From Harmonia axyridis (Eukaryota; Arthropoda; Insecta; Coleoptera; Coccinellidae): 64,000 nt of DNA. Within the stretch, counting starts at the first letter, position 1; the number at the start of each line of letters is the position of its first letter. Positions 22,245-33,696 of the stretch are shown one piece after another. Location: contig NC_059502.1 in the NCBI RefSeq assembly GCF_914767665.1, forward strand, positions 53,488,031-53,552,030, written 5' to 3'. The position numbers and the translations under genes are program-made. The notes beneath the pieces are model-generated. The model did no database searches, was not told the DNA's origin, and saw only the letters and a list, made by a program, of their open reading frames with translations.

Positions 22245-22968
22245 TTCGCAAAACTAAAGCACTTTTGGGTCGTCGTGAAGCACTTTCTCGGCCTGCAATA
22301 ATGAAACGAGGAACTGGTGAAAAAATTTAGTGTCAGGATAAGTTAGTGATGTGAAAATTCGAAACCGTGAGCGTCGCTCAACAACAACTGAGAATTTTGC
22401 TATTGTAGTCTGTAGTGTTGACGAAAACGCAGGTTTGTCGATTCCTCGTGGATCTTGGGAATTAGACATTCTACGAACGACATAACACCGTAATTCAAAT
22501 GAACACTTAGCTCATAAGGCCTTAAAAGTTCAGTACTCAAGCCGTTCGATCACCACTTTGTATCTTCGCTGATTGGGTTCTTGAAATGCATTAAAATGAT
22601 CCGGATATTCATGGAAAAATCATCTTCATCGATGAGGCCAAATTTTATTTCAAGAATGATTGTTCAAGAGCCTCTCCTTCCTCAACATGTCATTGTTTGG
22701 TGCGGTTTTTTGGACTGGTGGTGTAATTGGACCATTCAAAAAAGAGGCTGGTGCAAATATTGTGGTAAATAGATTGCGCTACCGAGCTATGGTTAATGAT
22801 ATTTCATGGTTAGAATTGGAAGATATTGATATGGGCAATTGACAACGAGATCTTGGGATTTAACACCTTCAGACATCTTTCTTTGGGACCACGTGAAATA
22901 TAAGGTCTATGCCAAAGCTCCACAATCGGTTCAAGAACTTAAAGATGGAATTCGTGGAGTTATTGGAA

Positions 22969-24000
22969 TGATACTAGAGAAGCGCTCTTCGCGCTGAACG
23001 TTTTACTACAAAAGTGCCGAGACCAAAGAAAAGACGTTTTTGTGTGCTTCGTGGACTTCGAAATACATTTGATAAAGTACAATATATTCAGATGAAATAC
23101 TGAGGAGCAAAGGCATTGATGGCAAAGATATACGTATCATAAAGAACTTGTATTGGAATCAGACAGCAAATATCAAAATTGGAAATAATAATCTCACCAA
23201 AGAAATATCTTTACAACGACGCGACGTGTGACGTTGTATTTTATCCCCAACTTTATTCAACGTATATTTGGACAGATTGTTTAAAGAAGCATTGCAAGAC
23301 CAACCATATGGAATAAAAATTAACGGGGAAACTGTCAATGTTCTGAGATATGCGGATGATACAGTGATTTTGTCGGACTGCCTAGAGGGTCTCCAGATCA
23401 TGCTTGATCGAATCCATGAGGTGGGAAAAAAATGGGCATCAAAATAAATGCAAAAAAGACCAAATTTTTAGTATGTAGCCGTAACCCATATGGTTATTGT
23501 TGCTTCACTCAAATTGAACCGAAATCCCATGGAGAGGGTACACCAATTCCTTTATTTGTGGTCTATAATAACAGACCAGCTGGATCCGGATATGGAGATT
23601 AAACGTAGAATAGCAATGGCCAAGACCACTTCTGCGAAAATGAAGACCTTTTTATGTAATGACCACCTTAACCTGGACTTGAGGCAGAGAATGGTCAAGT
23701 GTTATGTTTGGCCGTTGCTTTTGTATGGTGTCGAAACATGGACCTTCAAGTTGTCAACATTGAACCGCATTGAAGCATTCGAAATGTGGATACACAGACG
23801 TATGCTCAAAATTCCCTGGACAGCACACAAAACAAATGGAGAAGTGTTAAGAAGAGCCAACAAGAATGGAGAATTGCTCAATGTCATCAAGCGTAGGAAG
23901 ATATCCTATCTGGGCCATGTGATGAGGAGATGTCGCTATCGAATTCTGCAATTGATAATCAGCGGCCAAATAGAAGGAAAGAGAATGATCTTAAACTAAA
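22969..24000 (+). mobile_element. LINE fragment (endonuclease/RT type) inside the DD41D relic
   Basis: The frame opens with TREALFALNVLLQKCRDQRK and VFVCFVDFE, then LSPTLFNVYLDRLFKEAL, RYADDTVILSDCLEGLQ (catalytic box YADD) and the long C-terminal frame 23490-23999: YVWPLLLYGVETWTFK, IEAFEMWIHRRMLKIPW, KRRKISYLGHVMRR. Frameshifts separate the blocks. A shorter relative with the same C-terminal motif is at 35651-35956. The 3' end is missing, and no target duplication was seen. Confidence 0.8.
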
Positions 24001-24193
24001 TTCAATGAGTAAACACATCGGTATTTTAGACATTTTAAATATGATACCGTGCAGGCGGCTATTTCGCTTACTTTCACATCGTTTTTGTTATACAATAAAA
24101 TCATTTCAATAACATCAATTTTCTCGATTTGTCTCAAAATGTACTCGTTTTTTAATATCAATATGAAACATCTTATTGGCAAACCCTTTATAT

Positions 24194-24607
24194 TATCAAG
24201 ACTTATAGTTGCCAAAATAATTCGGATGTAGGTAAAATCTAATGTGGCTTAGATAACAATCGGGATCGAGATTTTTGTGCTTCTGCCCTATCCGGCGTCA
24301 GAGAGAGCGTCTAAACTTCCGCGAACCGAGATCAATAAACCATCCTTCCCTGTCATCGAGAAAGTTTCGAAGCTGTTAACGTTGTGGAAATGTTCCAAAT
24401 GATATTCGCCCAATTCCATTATGGAATTTATGGTCTATGTCGTGTGACGCCGATTTTGCTGTGACCTATCCACAACGAAAATTCTTCTGCTTATTTGGAT
24501 CCTCGACCGTAAGAATGGGGACAGTGGAGAGTGCTCGAAAGTTTATATACTTTCTGAGCATTCTATTCGACCAGTATATTTTTTTTTTGAACTTTTGAAG
24601 AATAACG
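24194..24607. other. Unassigned, relatively GC-rich spacer
   Basis: 24240-24540 has more balanced base composition than its surroundings but no open frame, splice-like structure or repeat I can identify. Confidence 0.3.
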
Positions 24608-24609
24608 TA

Positions 24610-25775
24610 CAGTGCATCCCATTTTGGGTGAGACAGCCAGGTTTCTCGCTTACTATTTAAGATAGAGCCTTGCGGTTTTCACGTTCCTATCCTACTTTTT
24701 CGTGAAACTCAAGTTGGTCTAATCAGATTTTGCATAACTGTTTCCGTTCAAGAGATACAGGGTGATTTTGGAAATTGATACTTTTCGGACCCCTCCTCCA
24801 TCTCCGAAGTTATTAGAAATAATGCTGAGCTGAAAACTACGTCTGAATCAGAATTCTGCGTAGAATCCAGTGGCATACTCAATATTATTTTCGGGGTATG
24901 GTTTTGAAGATTCAACACAAACCTATATTTTTTTTAATGGAACACCATGTATATCATTACTACCTTGAATTCGTTATTTTTTTCCTTCAAAATGATGTAT
25001 GACACTATGTAGGTAGGATGTTCAGAAATGTTAAAAAAAAAAACAATAAAACATCAAATAATGATGTTTTTTTGTTAATGGGCAATGGATTTCCCATATA
25101 AAAGAAGAATCAATAATAATAACAATAATTCTTAGCGATGACAGCTAGATCAGATTGGTTTTTTCTCTCCAATGCCTACTTGATAAAACAATGCTCCCAA
25201 ATGCATAGTAGCCATAATAACAACAAGGATGTTTGTATCATCAATGACCTACTACTTTTAAAAATCGAAAGTAATAATCCTCTTATTGAAACATAGAAAA
25301 TTCATGGCCCATTTACAAAAAATCATCATTATTTGATGTTTTAGTGTTTTTTTTAACATTTCTGAACATCCTACCTACATAGTATCATACATCATTTTGA
25401 AGGAAAAAAAATAACGAATTCAACGAAGTAATGATATATAGGGTGTTCCATTAAAAAAAATATAGGTTTGTGTTGAATCTTCAAAACCATATCCCGAAAA
25501 AAAATATTGAGTAGGCCACTGGATTCTACGCAGAATTCTGATTCAGACGTAGTTTTTACCTCAGCATTATTAATAATAATAATAATATTTTCGGAGGTAA
25601 AGGAGGGGTCTGAGAAGTATCAATTTCCAAAATCACCCTGTATTTCTTGAACGGAAATCTGATTAGGCCAACTTGAGTTTCACGAAAAAGTAGGACAGGA
25701 ACGTGAAAACCGCAAGGCTCTATCTTTAATAACAAGCGAGAAACCTGGCTGTCTCACCCAAAATGGGATGAACTG
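24610..25775. mobile_element. Foldback element LIR-C
   Basis: Arms of about 480 bp (24610-25090 and 25310-25775) are inverted copies. Termini are CAGTGCATCCCATTTTGGG and the complement CCCAAAATGGGATGAACTG, next to TA at 24608-24609 and 25776-25777. A short (AAT)n expansion at 25570-25586 sits in the right arm only. The 220-bp centre is unrelated. Each arm contains internal strings (cagggtgattttgg, ggtgttccattaa) that resemble other foldback termini, so the arms may themselves be composite. Confidence 0.88.
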
Positions 25776-25986
25776 TACAGGGTGGTCCAACGAAAACACC
25801 TCGATTTTCCTAAGTTGAAATAAAAAAGTGGAAAATCGCTCGGATTTCTGATTCGAGTGGGAACAACTTTTCCGCTTCTTCCATCCCCGTAACTTCAACC
25901 CCATAACGGGGTTGAGCACAACACCTTGATTTTGAATAAGGATGAGGGATGTTTCTATAACTAATTTCGAAGATCGTATCTAATAC

Positions 25987-26461
25987 CATAGTATAAGGAA
26001 AGGATAGTAAGCCAACCGCCGTTTGATGGAAAGGAAATAGTCACCAGGGGTCGCTACTGTAGTTGGATTTGAATTTGGAGAAGTAACTCGATAGTAGATA
26101 GCGCTGAATCATGAGCTATAGATGGCGCAGAAATAATACGATAATTCATTCAGTAGCGTGGTTGAAAAGGGGTCGCATGACATTCCCAACAATTTTTATG
26201 TTATTATTAAGTTATCACAAATACACGCCACTGGCGTAAATGCTTATTACAGAGCAGAAAAAATATCCAAATATAGAAATCTTTTGACCACTCTATTTCA
26301 AATATTTTAGTTCTTCAAAATAACACCGATTTTTTTCCGCACTTTACGGACCAATTTTTGACAGTAAAATTCGAGTAAAACGTGAGTACAACTAGATGGC
26401 GCTCAACATCAACAAAATCGAAAAAAGCACTATTGGCTTACTATCCTTTCCTTATACTATG
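25987..26461. mobile_element. hAT-like MITE (475 bp)
   Basis: Termini CATAGTATAAGGAAAGGATA (continuing GTAAGCCAA) are inverted and near identical over 29 bp. CTAATAC flanks both sides (25980-25986, 26462-26468), a 7-bp repeat close to the 8 bp expected for hAT. The CAnnG start of the TIR also fits hAT. The interior is non-coding. Confidence 0.78.
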
Positions 26462-26468
26462 CTAATAC

Positions 26469-26630
26469 TATCTGTATCCCCAAAAAGAAGTGGACATATT
26501 GAGTGGCCACTGGACTTTTTCTATTTGGTCACCTGAAATCCAAGATTTATGCTACCCATCCTGAGGCACTGAATGATTTGCGTACTCGGATCATTGATGA
26601 ATTTTGAAGCGAAATTTCAGGATGAGATAG
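26469..26630 (+). pseudogene. Mariner-type transposase C-terminal fragment
   Basis: The translation contains LDFF (third catalytic Asp region) and, after a 1-nt shift, GHLKSKIYATHPEALNDLR followed by TRIIDEF and a stop. This block follows the DDE core in Tc1/mariner relatives. It continues past LIR-B as DLRNEV...LSSLFKIN in the right arm of LIR-D. It belongs to a lineage distinct from families 1 and 2 in this window. Confidence 0.6.
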
Positions 26631-26632
26631 TA

Positions 26633-27654
26633 CCGGGTTTTTCACCATAATTTGACCCCCCCTTTAACTTTGTTACTAAAAGAGGTACAAAAAAATGTTT
26701 TCAACAAAAGTTTCACGAAATCGACTAGTGTTTTTAAAAATGATTTCAAAAAATGAAATATGTACAGAGTGGGCAACATATTGATTGCAACTTCATTTTT
26801 TTGAGTGGAACACCCTGTATATTTTTCTTCATTGGACTAGCTCTTTTTTCTCTGATTTCGAATATGTAACATATGTTTGGTCTTTCTCTCTTATTTTGAG
26901 TACCACAGAGTTTCAAATTTTAAGAACCACCTAGCATGCTCAGTAATCAGTTTTCAAGTTGTAGGCTGCGATAACTCAAAATGTCCTTTTTCGAGTTATC
27001 TCGTTGTTAACGATATATGACATATGTTTTTAATTATAAATTGGAACTCTAAAAAGGGCATTTTGAGTTATCGCAGCCTACCACTTGAAAACTGATTACT
27101 GAGGTGGTTCTTAAAATTTGAAACTCTGTGGTACTCAGAATAAGAGAGAAAGACCAAACATATGTTATATATTCGAAATCTGGGGAAAAAGAGCTAGTCA
27201 AATATAGAAAAATATACAGGGTGTTCCATTTAAAAAAATTAAGTTGCTATCAATATGTTGCCCACTCTGTATATATTTCATTTTTTAAAATACTCAGAAT
27301 AAGAGAGAAAGACCAAACATATGTTAAATATTCGAAATCTGGGGAAAAAGAGCTAGTCAAATATAGAAAAATATACAGGGTGCTCCATTTGAAAAAATGA
27401 AGTTGCAATCAATATGTTGCCCACTCTGTATACAAAAGAGTTACAAAAATATGTTTTCAACAAAAGTTTCACGAAATCGACTAGATGATCTCAAAAAATG
27501 AAATATATTTTTCATTTTTTGAAATCATTTTGAAAAATACTAGTCGATTTCGTGAAACTTTTGTTGAAAACATTTTTTTGTAACTCTTTTGTATAGAGTA
27601 TTTTTTAGTAACAAAGTTGAAGGAGGGGGGGTCAAATTATGGTGAAAAACCCGG
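26633..27654. mobile_element. Foldback element LIR-B, copy 1
   Basis: The TIR is CCGGGTTTTTCACCATAATT at both ends, next to TA (26631-26632, 27655-27656). The arms share strings such as caaaagtttcacgaaatcga and gtgggcaacatattgat. The right arm contains an extra partial duplication (gaataagagagaaagacca at 27137 and 27297). A shorter copy of the family is at 47299-48151. Confidence 0.88.
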
Positions 27655-27877
27655 TACTCGATAAGATCTTCGAAATGAGGTATCGCAACACCTCTCATCC
27701 TTATTCAAAATCAACGAGTTGTATTCACTCCCCTTAAGGGGTTGTAGTCAAGGGGATGCGAAGAGAGGAAAAGTTGTTCCCTCTCGAATCAGAAATAGAC
27801 AAGTCCGGGCGATATTCCACATTTTCATTTTAAAGCCAGAAAATCGAGGTGTTAAGTTTTTGTTGGATCACACTGTA

Positions 27878-28089
27878 TTTTTCTCGAAATTATCCCTTAT
27901 GTAAAATTGCGACTTTTGTGGTGAGAATGAATGTTTGGCATTCAATCGAGACCCGAAAAGCTATTTTCTTCGATTGAAACATTTTCTTTTTGCTAACGGC
28001 AGTCAATCGAATTATGGAATTTTGAAGAGTGAAGTGTTTTCCATTTTGAAAAGCCCGCTTTGTGGGCAGCTGTTAGTTTTAAAGCTGTC
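27878..28089. other. Unassigned spacer
   Basis: I see no recognisable feature between the TA border of LIR-D and the next DD41D fragment. Confidence 0.3.
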
Positions 28090-28445
28090 ATTTGAAGATG
28101 AGACATTCCACAAACTACAATTCACTGTATTTTGCCTGAAAACTTGGGTCTTATGGCTTTCAAAGTTCAGTTCAAACAAGAACTCAAGCCGGTCGATCAC
28201 CAGCATCGACGTATCTTCGCTGATTGTGGTCCTTGAAATGCATAAAAAATATTCCAGATTTTCATCGAAAAATCATTTCCAGTAACGAAGCCAATTTACC
28301 CTCGGAGGCTAGGTTAATAAGCAACATTGTCGCATTTGGGGCACGGAAAATCCAAGAATTATTGAAATGCCTCTTCATCCTCAACGTGCGAGTGTTTGGG
28401 TTGACAGACTTCGGTATGTACGAAGAATTCGTGGTGGTCATTTGA
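28090..28445 (+). pseudogene. DD41D family 2 relic with internal deletion
   Basis: Pieces corresponding to the first-Asp region (SRFSSKNHFQ and neighbouring frames; SNIVAFGARKIQ is a frame-shifted NKQNCRIWGxENP) run straight into RLRYVRRIRGGHLNDYF, the family C-terminus. The second and third Asp blocks have been deleted. Several stops. Confidence 0.55.
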
Positions 28446-29473
28446 ATGATTATTTTCCTTATACCTTTCAAATAAAAAAGATTGTCTCAATGAAGAATTT
28501 ATTTGATTCTGTTTTTTTAATTTTCAATTTGTATCATCGCTATTGTTACAACTAATCAGTAGAAATCAGCGGTTAATCAAGATCAAGTAGGAAACATCAT
28601 CGAAAGTATAAAATGTTCTGGGATTAGTCAAGACACATCAATATCAATATAACGATAGGCAATATACACAAATCTCGATCGAAAAAAAAAGTTCATCATT
28701 AAGGGGAAATATAGAGAACAGAAAAAAAGAACATCCATATAACGGCGAAAATATACACTCTATCAGAATCCCGAGCCATGTTTTGTCACCTGATGGGAGT
28801 TGGATATTTATCTAAGCTCATTTACTGACATAGACATACAACAATGGCTATATGTGGCAGTCAAGCTTTGACTTATAGACTGAATTACCTGAAGACAACT
28901 GGCAAGGGGTGAGCGGTTCCACTACTTAAACGCTGAATTATGATTTAAGAGAGCTCTATCACACCCCTAGCTAGCAACATTAAAACGATACTATTTATGT
29001 TGAACTATCAATTTACAACAGTGGCGGATCATCGTTTAAAGAAACTAAGGCCGGGTTTCACTTGTGAAAAATTAATAAAAAGTGAAATTTTTGACACATT
29101 ATTTATTTGAATTTAAAACAATTCCAACTAATTTTCAGTAACCGGAATAAATTATCAGAACATCGAATTACCATCAAAGTTGAAAATATTCTATCTTTTA
29201 AATGAAGCGCCCACCCGCTTTCCGCGTTTTCTGACCGTATAATAAGAAAATAGTAATGCCAGAAATTTCATTTCGTATACGTCACAAACCGCTGATAGAA
29301 CGCCACGCTACTAACCGCGAAAACCCCACCTTTTCAGTTGCACATGGCGGGAATATAATAAGGAAATTATTTTGTGGTTTTTAAGTTTTCAAAGAAATAA
29401 AAAACGTTATTTTTGTTGTTATAAATACACAATGTTTTTTTTTGATTATTAGTGTCTGTTCTTGAAAAAAATA
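28446..29473. other. Unassigned AT-rich sequence
   Basis: I recognise no coding or repeat signature. Confidence 0.3.
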
Positions 29474-30020
29474 ATAGAGTCTTTACATTGGCGTACCCAG
29501 ACATAAGCCTTGGGGGGGGGGATAAAGAAAATAATTTTCAAATTTTCCTTCTTTTGAAGAAGTTTTCCACAGAAATTTGCTTGCTCATAATAAGATTGTG
29601 ATATATAAGGTTGTTACATATAATGGATATTCCTCCTGGGGAGGATATATCCCACTATTCCCCTCCCCCCCTTGGGTACGCCACTGATTCTTCATTTGAT
29701 AATTTAAGGGGCGAAGTCTAGCTGAGGCTACTCTACTGAACCCCCGACAAAATAACAAATAGAGGAAAAAACAAAAATAGAAATTAACAAAAGGAAATAC
29801 AACATAAATCAATTCAAAAATAAATGAATATTACGAAAAATGTATATAGTTTACAAAATCTGTAACTGAATCAGAAATAATACATTCTTTTCAATGAATT
29901 CAAAGAAGAACCCCTACATGCAATTAGAATCTCATTATGCGATTTCACCGCATTAAAGGTGAAAGAGCGCTGGTCTGTCGAGCAACTTGGCTTTCAAATA
30001 AGGAGGAATACCCGTACTCA
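29474..30020 (-). mobile_element. LINE 3'-end remnant (tentative) hosting a MITE
   Basis: aataatagagtcttta at 29471-29485 and tttgataatttaaggggcga at 29695 together correspond to the unbroken 12248-12330 copy. With the MITE removed this is a second copy of that repeat in the same orientation, with its simple-repeat tail on the left. The extension to 30020 is by continuity only. Confidence 0.4.
29486..29686. mobile_element. hAT-like MITE (201 bp)
   Basis: Inverted ends CATTGGCGTACCCA and TGGGTACGCCACTG each lead into G/C homopolymer-rich subterminal DNA (ggggggggg at 29512-29520; cccctcccccc near 29660). Flanks AGTCTTTA and ATTCTTCA match at 6 of 8 positions. The CAnnG TIR start also occurs as orphan strings CAGTGGCGTA near 42213 and 47136, which may be other broken copies. 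Confidence 0.7.
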
Positions 30021-31584
30021 AAATTCACAAATTTTCACACTATACAGAATTGTAATTAAAAAACTTAACTTGAATGAATCAGGGTTTCACCGATTTACTG
30101 AGCTCTCATGATGATGAATGAGAATCTCTTCAGCTGATTATTTTCTTGATTTAAAATTCTCATTTGTCAAAGTTGATGTTATAACGCCGGAAACAAACTT
30201 CAGATACAATTTTATGAGCAGGTATATTCTCAATTTCAACTAGGAAGTTTTTCAGGAACGAGATTGATTCGATGTATGTACTATTCCAGCTCTAAGGGAT
30301 GTTCTTGCACGAGATGTTTCAATTCCAAGCGAGGTTGTTCTTCTTCGTAATAACCGAGGTTCTTCCTGTGATTTTCCAATCCCAAGGGAAGTGCTTTGAA
30401 CAAATTAACAACGATATTAGAACACCTACATTAACCTGAATTTAGAACTCCTTCTCGGATTTCTAACCAAGAAATTATAAAGAAATGATTACATTTATCC
30501 TAATTTAAACCTGAGAAGGAGTTTTTTCGAAGTAATTTGAGACAAAAAAAAGGACCAAACATGAAATACGTTTCAACATTTGGACGTGTCTAAAAAAAAC
30601 TATGGTATCGAAATAAATTATTTTTTCCAAGCAAATACTTGCCCAGAATCCCAACAAATTTCTAGCGTATAAATTAAATTTCAAATCTCAAATTCAATTA
30701 GTTATATTATGGTTGACATCTGAAACAACGTACGTATCTGCGTTGCAAGTCGTAATTATCGAAATCTTCCAGGAAATTCTTTCTGTCCCTCTTTCTACGG
30801 TGACTTGATAAAGCACAGTAACGATACGAGTGGTCTCATTTTTGATTGACTGTCGGTGTTTTGGCCAAAAATAACGGCTTTTTGTTGTTATTTCCATTTA
30901 CCTAATTTATTTACATTTTCAAACAATTTAGTTTTCGTAAAAAATTTCAGTTTATCCGGCTCTAGTGTAAAGTTCACTAAAGCCGGAACTTCGATTAAAA
31001 ATAAATTGAAAGCTTCCTCAAAAAAAAGTACCTAGTAGTTGAATCACTTGTTGGTCACTTGTAAAACGCACATTTTTTAAATAGTAGCAATTTCAATTTC
31101 CAGTGAAAGTTTAATTCAGCTTTTTGTGGTGAGGTGAATGTATAATTTACTAAAAGCCTTCAATTTGTTTTTTATTGTCATTTGTATCTTTTTAACCGGA
31201 TAAATGAACGTGAAATTCAAAAGATTCTCATCTATAAGCTGCAACACATTACTATAAATATAAAATTTATGATCTTAAGTCCTTACAACGATTGTTCAGT
31301 AAGTATTAGGGAGAAAATCATATTATTATAGGCTAAAGCCTTTTTATTACGATTTTCATTCACCATATGCTAAAGCCCCATTCGCCCTTTGAGGCTAAAT
31401 TTGAATGTATTGTCGTCACTGTGTTTTATTAAGTCACTGTATCTCTCTCTAGCTACAAGTACTCGTAGCCGTTTTCATCAGCAACCAATCGCGTACGATG
31501 AATTGACAAATTACCACGTCTTTGTGAATTCCAGTAGCGTAACATGAATTACGAGTGTGCAAAATCGTTGCAATCGGTGAAGTT
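30021..31584. other. Unassigned; includes one dispersed-repeat segment
   Basis: There is no gene signature. The segment 31464-31510 (ctcgtagccgttttcatcagc to cgtacgatgaattgac) recurs inverted at 41346-41390. Confidence 0.3.
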
Positions 31585-31700
31585 CAATTTTCCATGAAAA
31601 TCCGTATCATTTTAATGCATTTCAAGGACCCCATTAGCGAAGATTCAACATTGCTAGTGATCGATTGGCTTGAGCTCTTGTGTAAACTGAACCTCAAAAG
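31585..31700 (-). pseudogene. DD41D family 2 fragment
   Basis: On the minus strand it reads SPRSITSNVESSLMGSLKCI and related frames, with the codons for HQNDPDFH-like residues in another frame, matching 2110-2205. About 115 bp only. Confidence 0.5.
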
Positions 31701-31899
31701 GCTTAGAAGATGAGTCTCAATGTAAAATACGGTGTTAGTGCAACATTTCATTTATTATTTCATATGCACTACAGTTCTGGAAGGGCACTGCGAGCATGCG
31801 AAGTGTGGTACTTTTCAACATATTATCACAGTAGATTGATGATTATCAGTGTATATGAATCGCATATATCTTTCTTTTCTTTTCGCTATCAATTCGAGT

Positions 31900-33378
31900 T
31901 TCGCTTAAGCCTATTATGTCCCATTTTATCCACGCCAGTTTTGCCTTCAATTCTTCTAATCTGTTGTTAGATTGCATTGTTCGTATGTTGAATGTAGCAA
32001 CGAATACAGTTGTTCTGGCTCTGTTGTTATATTGAGAATTTTTGCCTCCCCCAGAATCCGTGAGGCAGACCTTGAAGGTGTGGGATTTGGAACTTTGGTT
32101 CCTACCCACCTGGGGTACTATTCCTTTTGTTTTGAAATTCGCCATTTGATATTTGTAATTTGGGGATTTTTAGCCTTAACCCTCCATGCTGGCTAGACGG
32201 GTTGGAGGATGGTTAAGGATAGAAGGTGATGGATATTAGGTTTGGAAAGAAGTGTAGGTAGAGGACAATGGTTTCCCCCGTATGGTCTTGGGAGATAAAC
32301 CAAGGCTCGCGTGGGCAGGGGCGCATACCATCAAGTAGATATGTTACCTATTGGGAGTATATGTGAGTATCTACACGCTACGAGTGGCACTACCGAACAA
32401 ATTCAGAACATCAGAACACTAATCGAAAAATGCAATGATTACTACATAACTATTCATCTGGCCTTCATCGACTACAACAAAGCGTTCGACTCCATCGAGC
32501 TATGGGCTGTGTTTCAAGCGATGGACAATGCAAGGATAGATTCCAGATACAGAAGCCTTCTTGAAAAGGCAAGTTAGGCTCGGAGAAGGTTTATCAACCG
32601 GACTAATTTCTGTTCGGAGAGGGGTGAGACAGGGTGACACTATTTCTCCGAAGCTTTTCTCACTGGCACTGGAAGATTTTGAAAAACTTCAATGGGAACA
32701 CATGGGCTTCAAGATATTTAAATCACCTGTGTTTCGCGGATGATATTGTGCTTATCAGCAGCGACTTGGACGAGTTGAAGGAAATGCTTTTGGAGTTGAA
32801 GACAGCTTCGGAGAGGGTGGGCCTAACAATGAATATAGCGAAGACTAAAATCGTGACAACAGAAGAGAGGAACATCCAGATAGGTATGCAAGCGATCGAA
32901 AGGGTTCAGGATTATATCTACCTGGGTCATCAAATAAAAATGGGAATAGAAAACCAGCAAACCGAAATTCAAAGAAAAGTCCGTATGACTTGGGCCGCTA
33001 ACAAGCTCAGAACAACACAAAGCATTGAAAGACTAATGCTGGGCGTCAACCTCCAAGATCGCATAAGAAACGAAGGGATGAGACGGCGAACACAGGTGGA
33101 GGATGTGATAAAACGAGTTGCTACCAAGAAGTGAGCTTGGGCAGGACACATTGCTCGACAGGACGACACCCGTTGAATAAGACATAACATGCAGTGGAGG
33201 CCGAGACTGCATAAAGAAGCGTCGGGAGACCCCCCAGAAGATGAATGGATGACGTTAGAGTGACTGCGGATCGTAACTGGAATAGAACAGCTAGAGATAG
33301 AGAAGAGTGGAAGAAAAGAGGGGAGTCCTATGTCCAGCAGTGGATTCTGAAGGGCTGCTAAAGAAGAAGAAGAAAAAG
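31900..33378 (+). mobile_element. RTE-type LINE with inverted 5' segment
   Basis: The 3' part (about 32340-33360) is on the + strand in three frames: TTEQIQNIRTLIEKCNDYY, AFIDYNKAFDSIE, GVRQGDTISPKLFSLALE, CFADDIVLISSDLDELKEM, then AWAGHIARQDDTR, RDREEWKKRGESYVQQW and a (GAA)n tail. The preceding 31900-32145 encodes the endonuclease N-terminus on the minus strand (FVATFNIRTMQSNNRLEELK, WDIIGLSET), with its presumed 5' UTR at 32146-32310. ATCAATTCGAGT occurs at both outer borders (31888-31899, 33379-33390). The layout fits twin priming during insertion. Confidence 0.75.
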
Positions 33379-33390
33379 ATCAATTCGAGT

Positions 33391-33688
33391 GTTTAAGCTT
33401 AAAACTTGTTGATTTTGAAGTTCCAGATAAAAGGGGATCCCCAAGCAGAGAAGATCGAGGCAAGTTGTGGATCCACAGAACTTTTTGCTGTCAAGAAAAG
33501 GAGCAACCCGTCAAGTAGAGAATACTTACGTTACAAAACTGATACTTATCGGTAGCGGAGCTACTCACGCTACCGATCTTTCTGCTGAACACGCCCATTT
33601 ACTCGTCGCAGTCGCAGATAACCTTTGGAGAGTTCCTAACTTGATATCTGTCATCTTAACTTTCCTTTTTTAGCGTCACTTCGGTTCC
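33391..33688. other. Unassigned spacer
   Basis: Contains the small inverted pair atcggtagcggagctac/gtagc...taccgat (33549-33578). Otherwise nothing is recognised. Confidence 0.3.
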
Positions 33689-33696
33689 TCCTCTAC

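Larger units (their letters stand above)
20268..24193 (+). mobile_element. DD41D family 2 relic split by two LINEs
   Basis: The pieces of one element are, in order: 20275-20431 (IERYTIQKRIG...YDNGENFAA), 22253-22968 (RKTKALLGRREALSRPAI; DPDIHGKIIFIDEAKF; CLVRFFGLVV; YAKAPQSVQELKDGIRGVIG) and about 24040-24193 (3' UTR and TIR ending CCCTTTATA). The N-terminal codons continue from GENFAA directly into VRKTKALL once the LINE at 20432-22244 is taken out, which proves the interruption. The 5' TIR is not recognisable. The transposase is full of stops. Confidence 0.75.
25778..27875. mobile_element. Foldback element LIR-D containing other elements
   Basis: The left arm (25778-25979) and right arm (27657-27875) are inverted copies with termini CAGGGTGGTCCAACGAAAAC and GTTGGATCACACTG, next to TA. 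The left TA is shared with LIR-C. Between the arms are a hAT-like MITE (25987-26461), a mariner C-terminal coding piece (26469-26630) and LIR-B copy 1 (26633-27654). The mariner piece runs continuously into the right arm, so the arms look like the duplicated and inverted 3' end of a mariner-type transposon. Confidence 0.75.
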
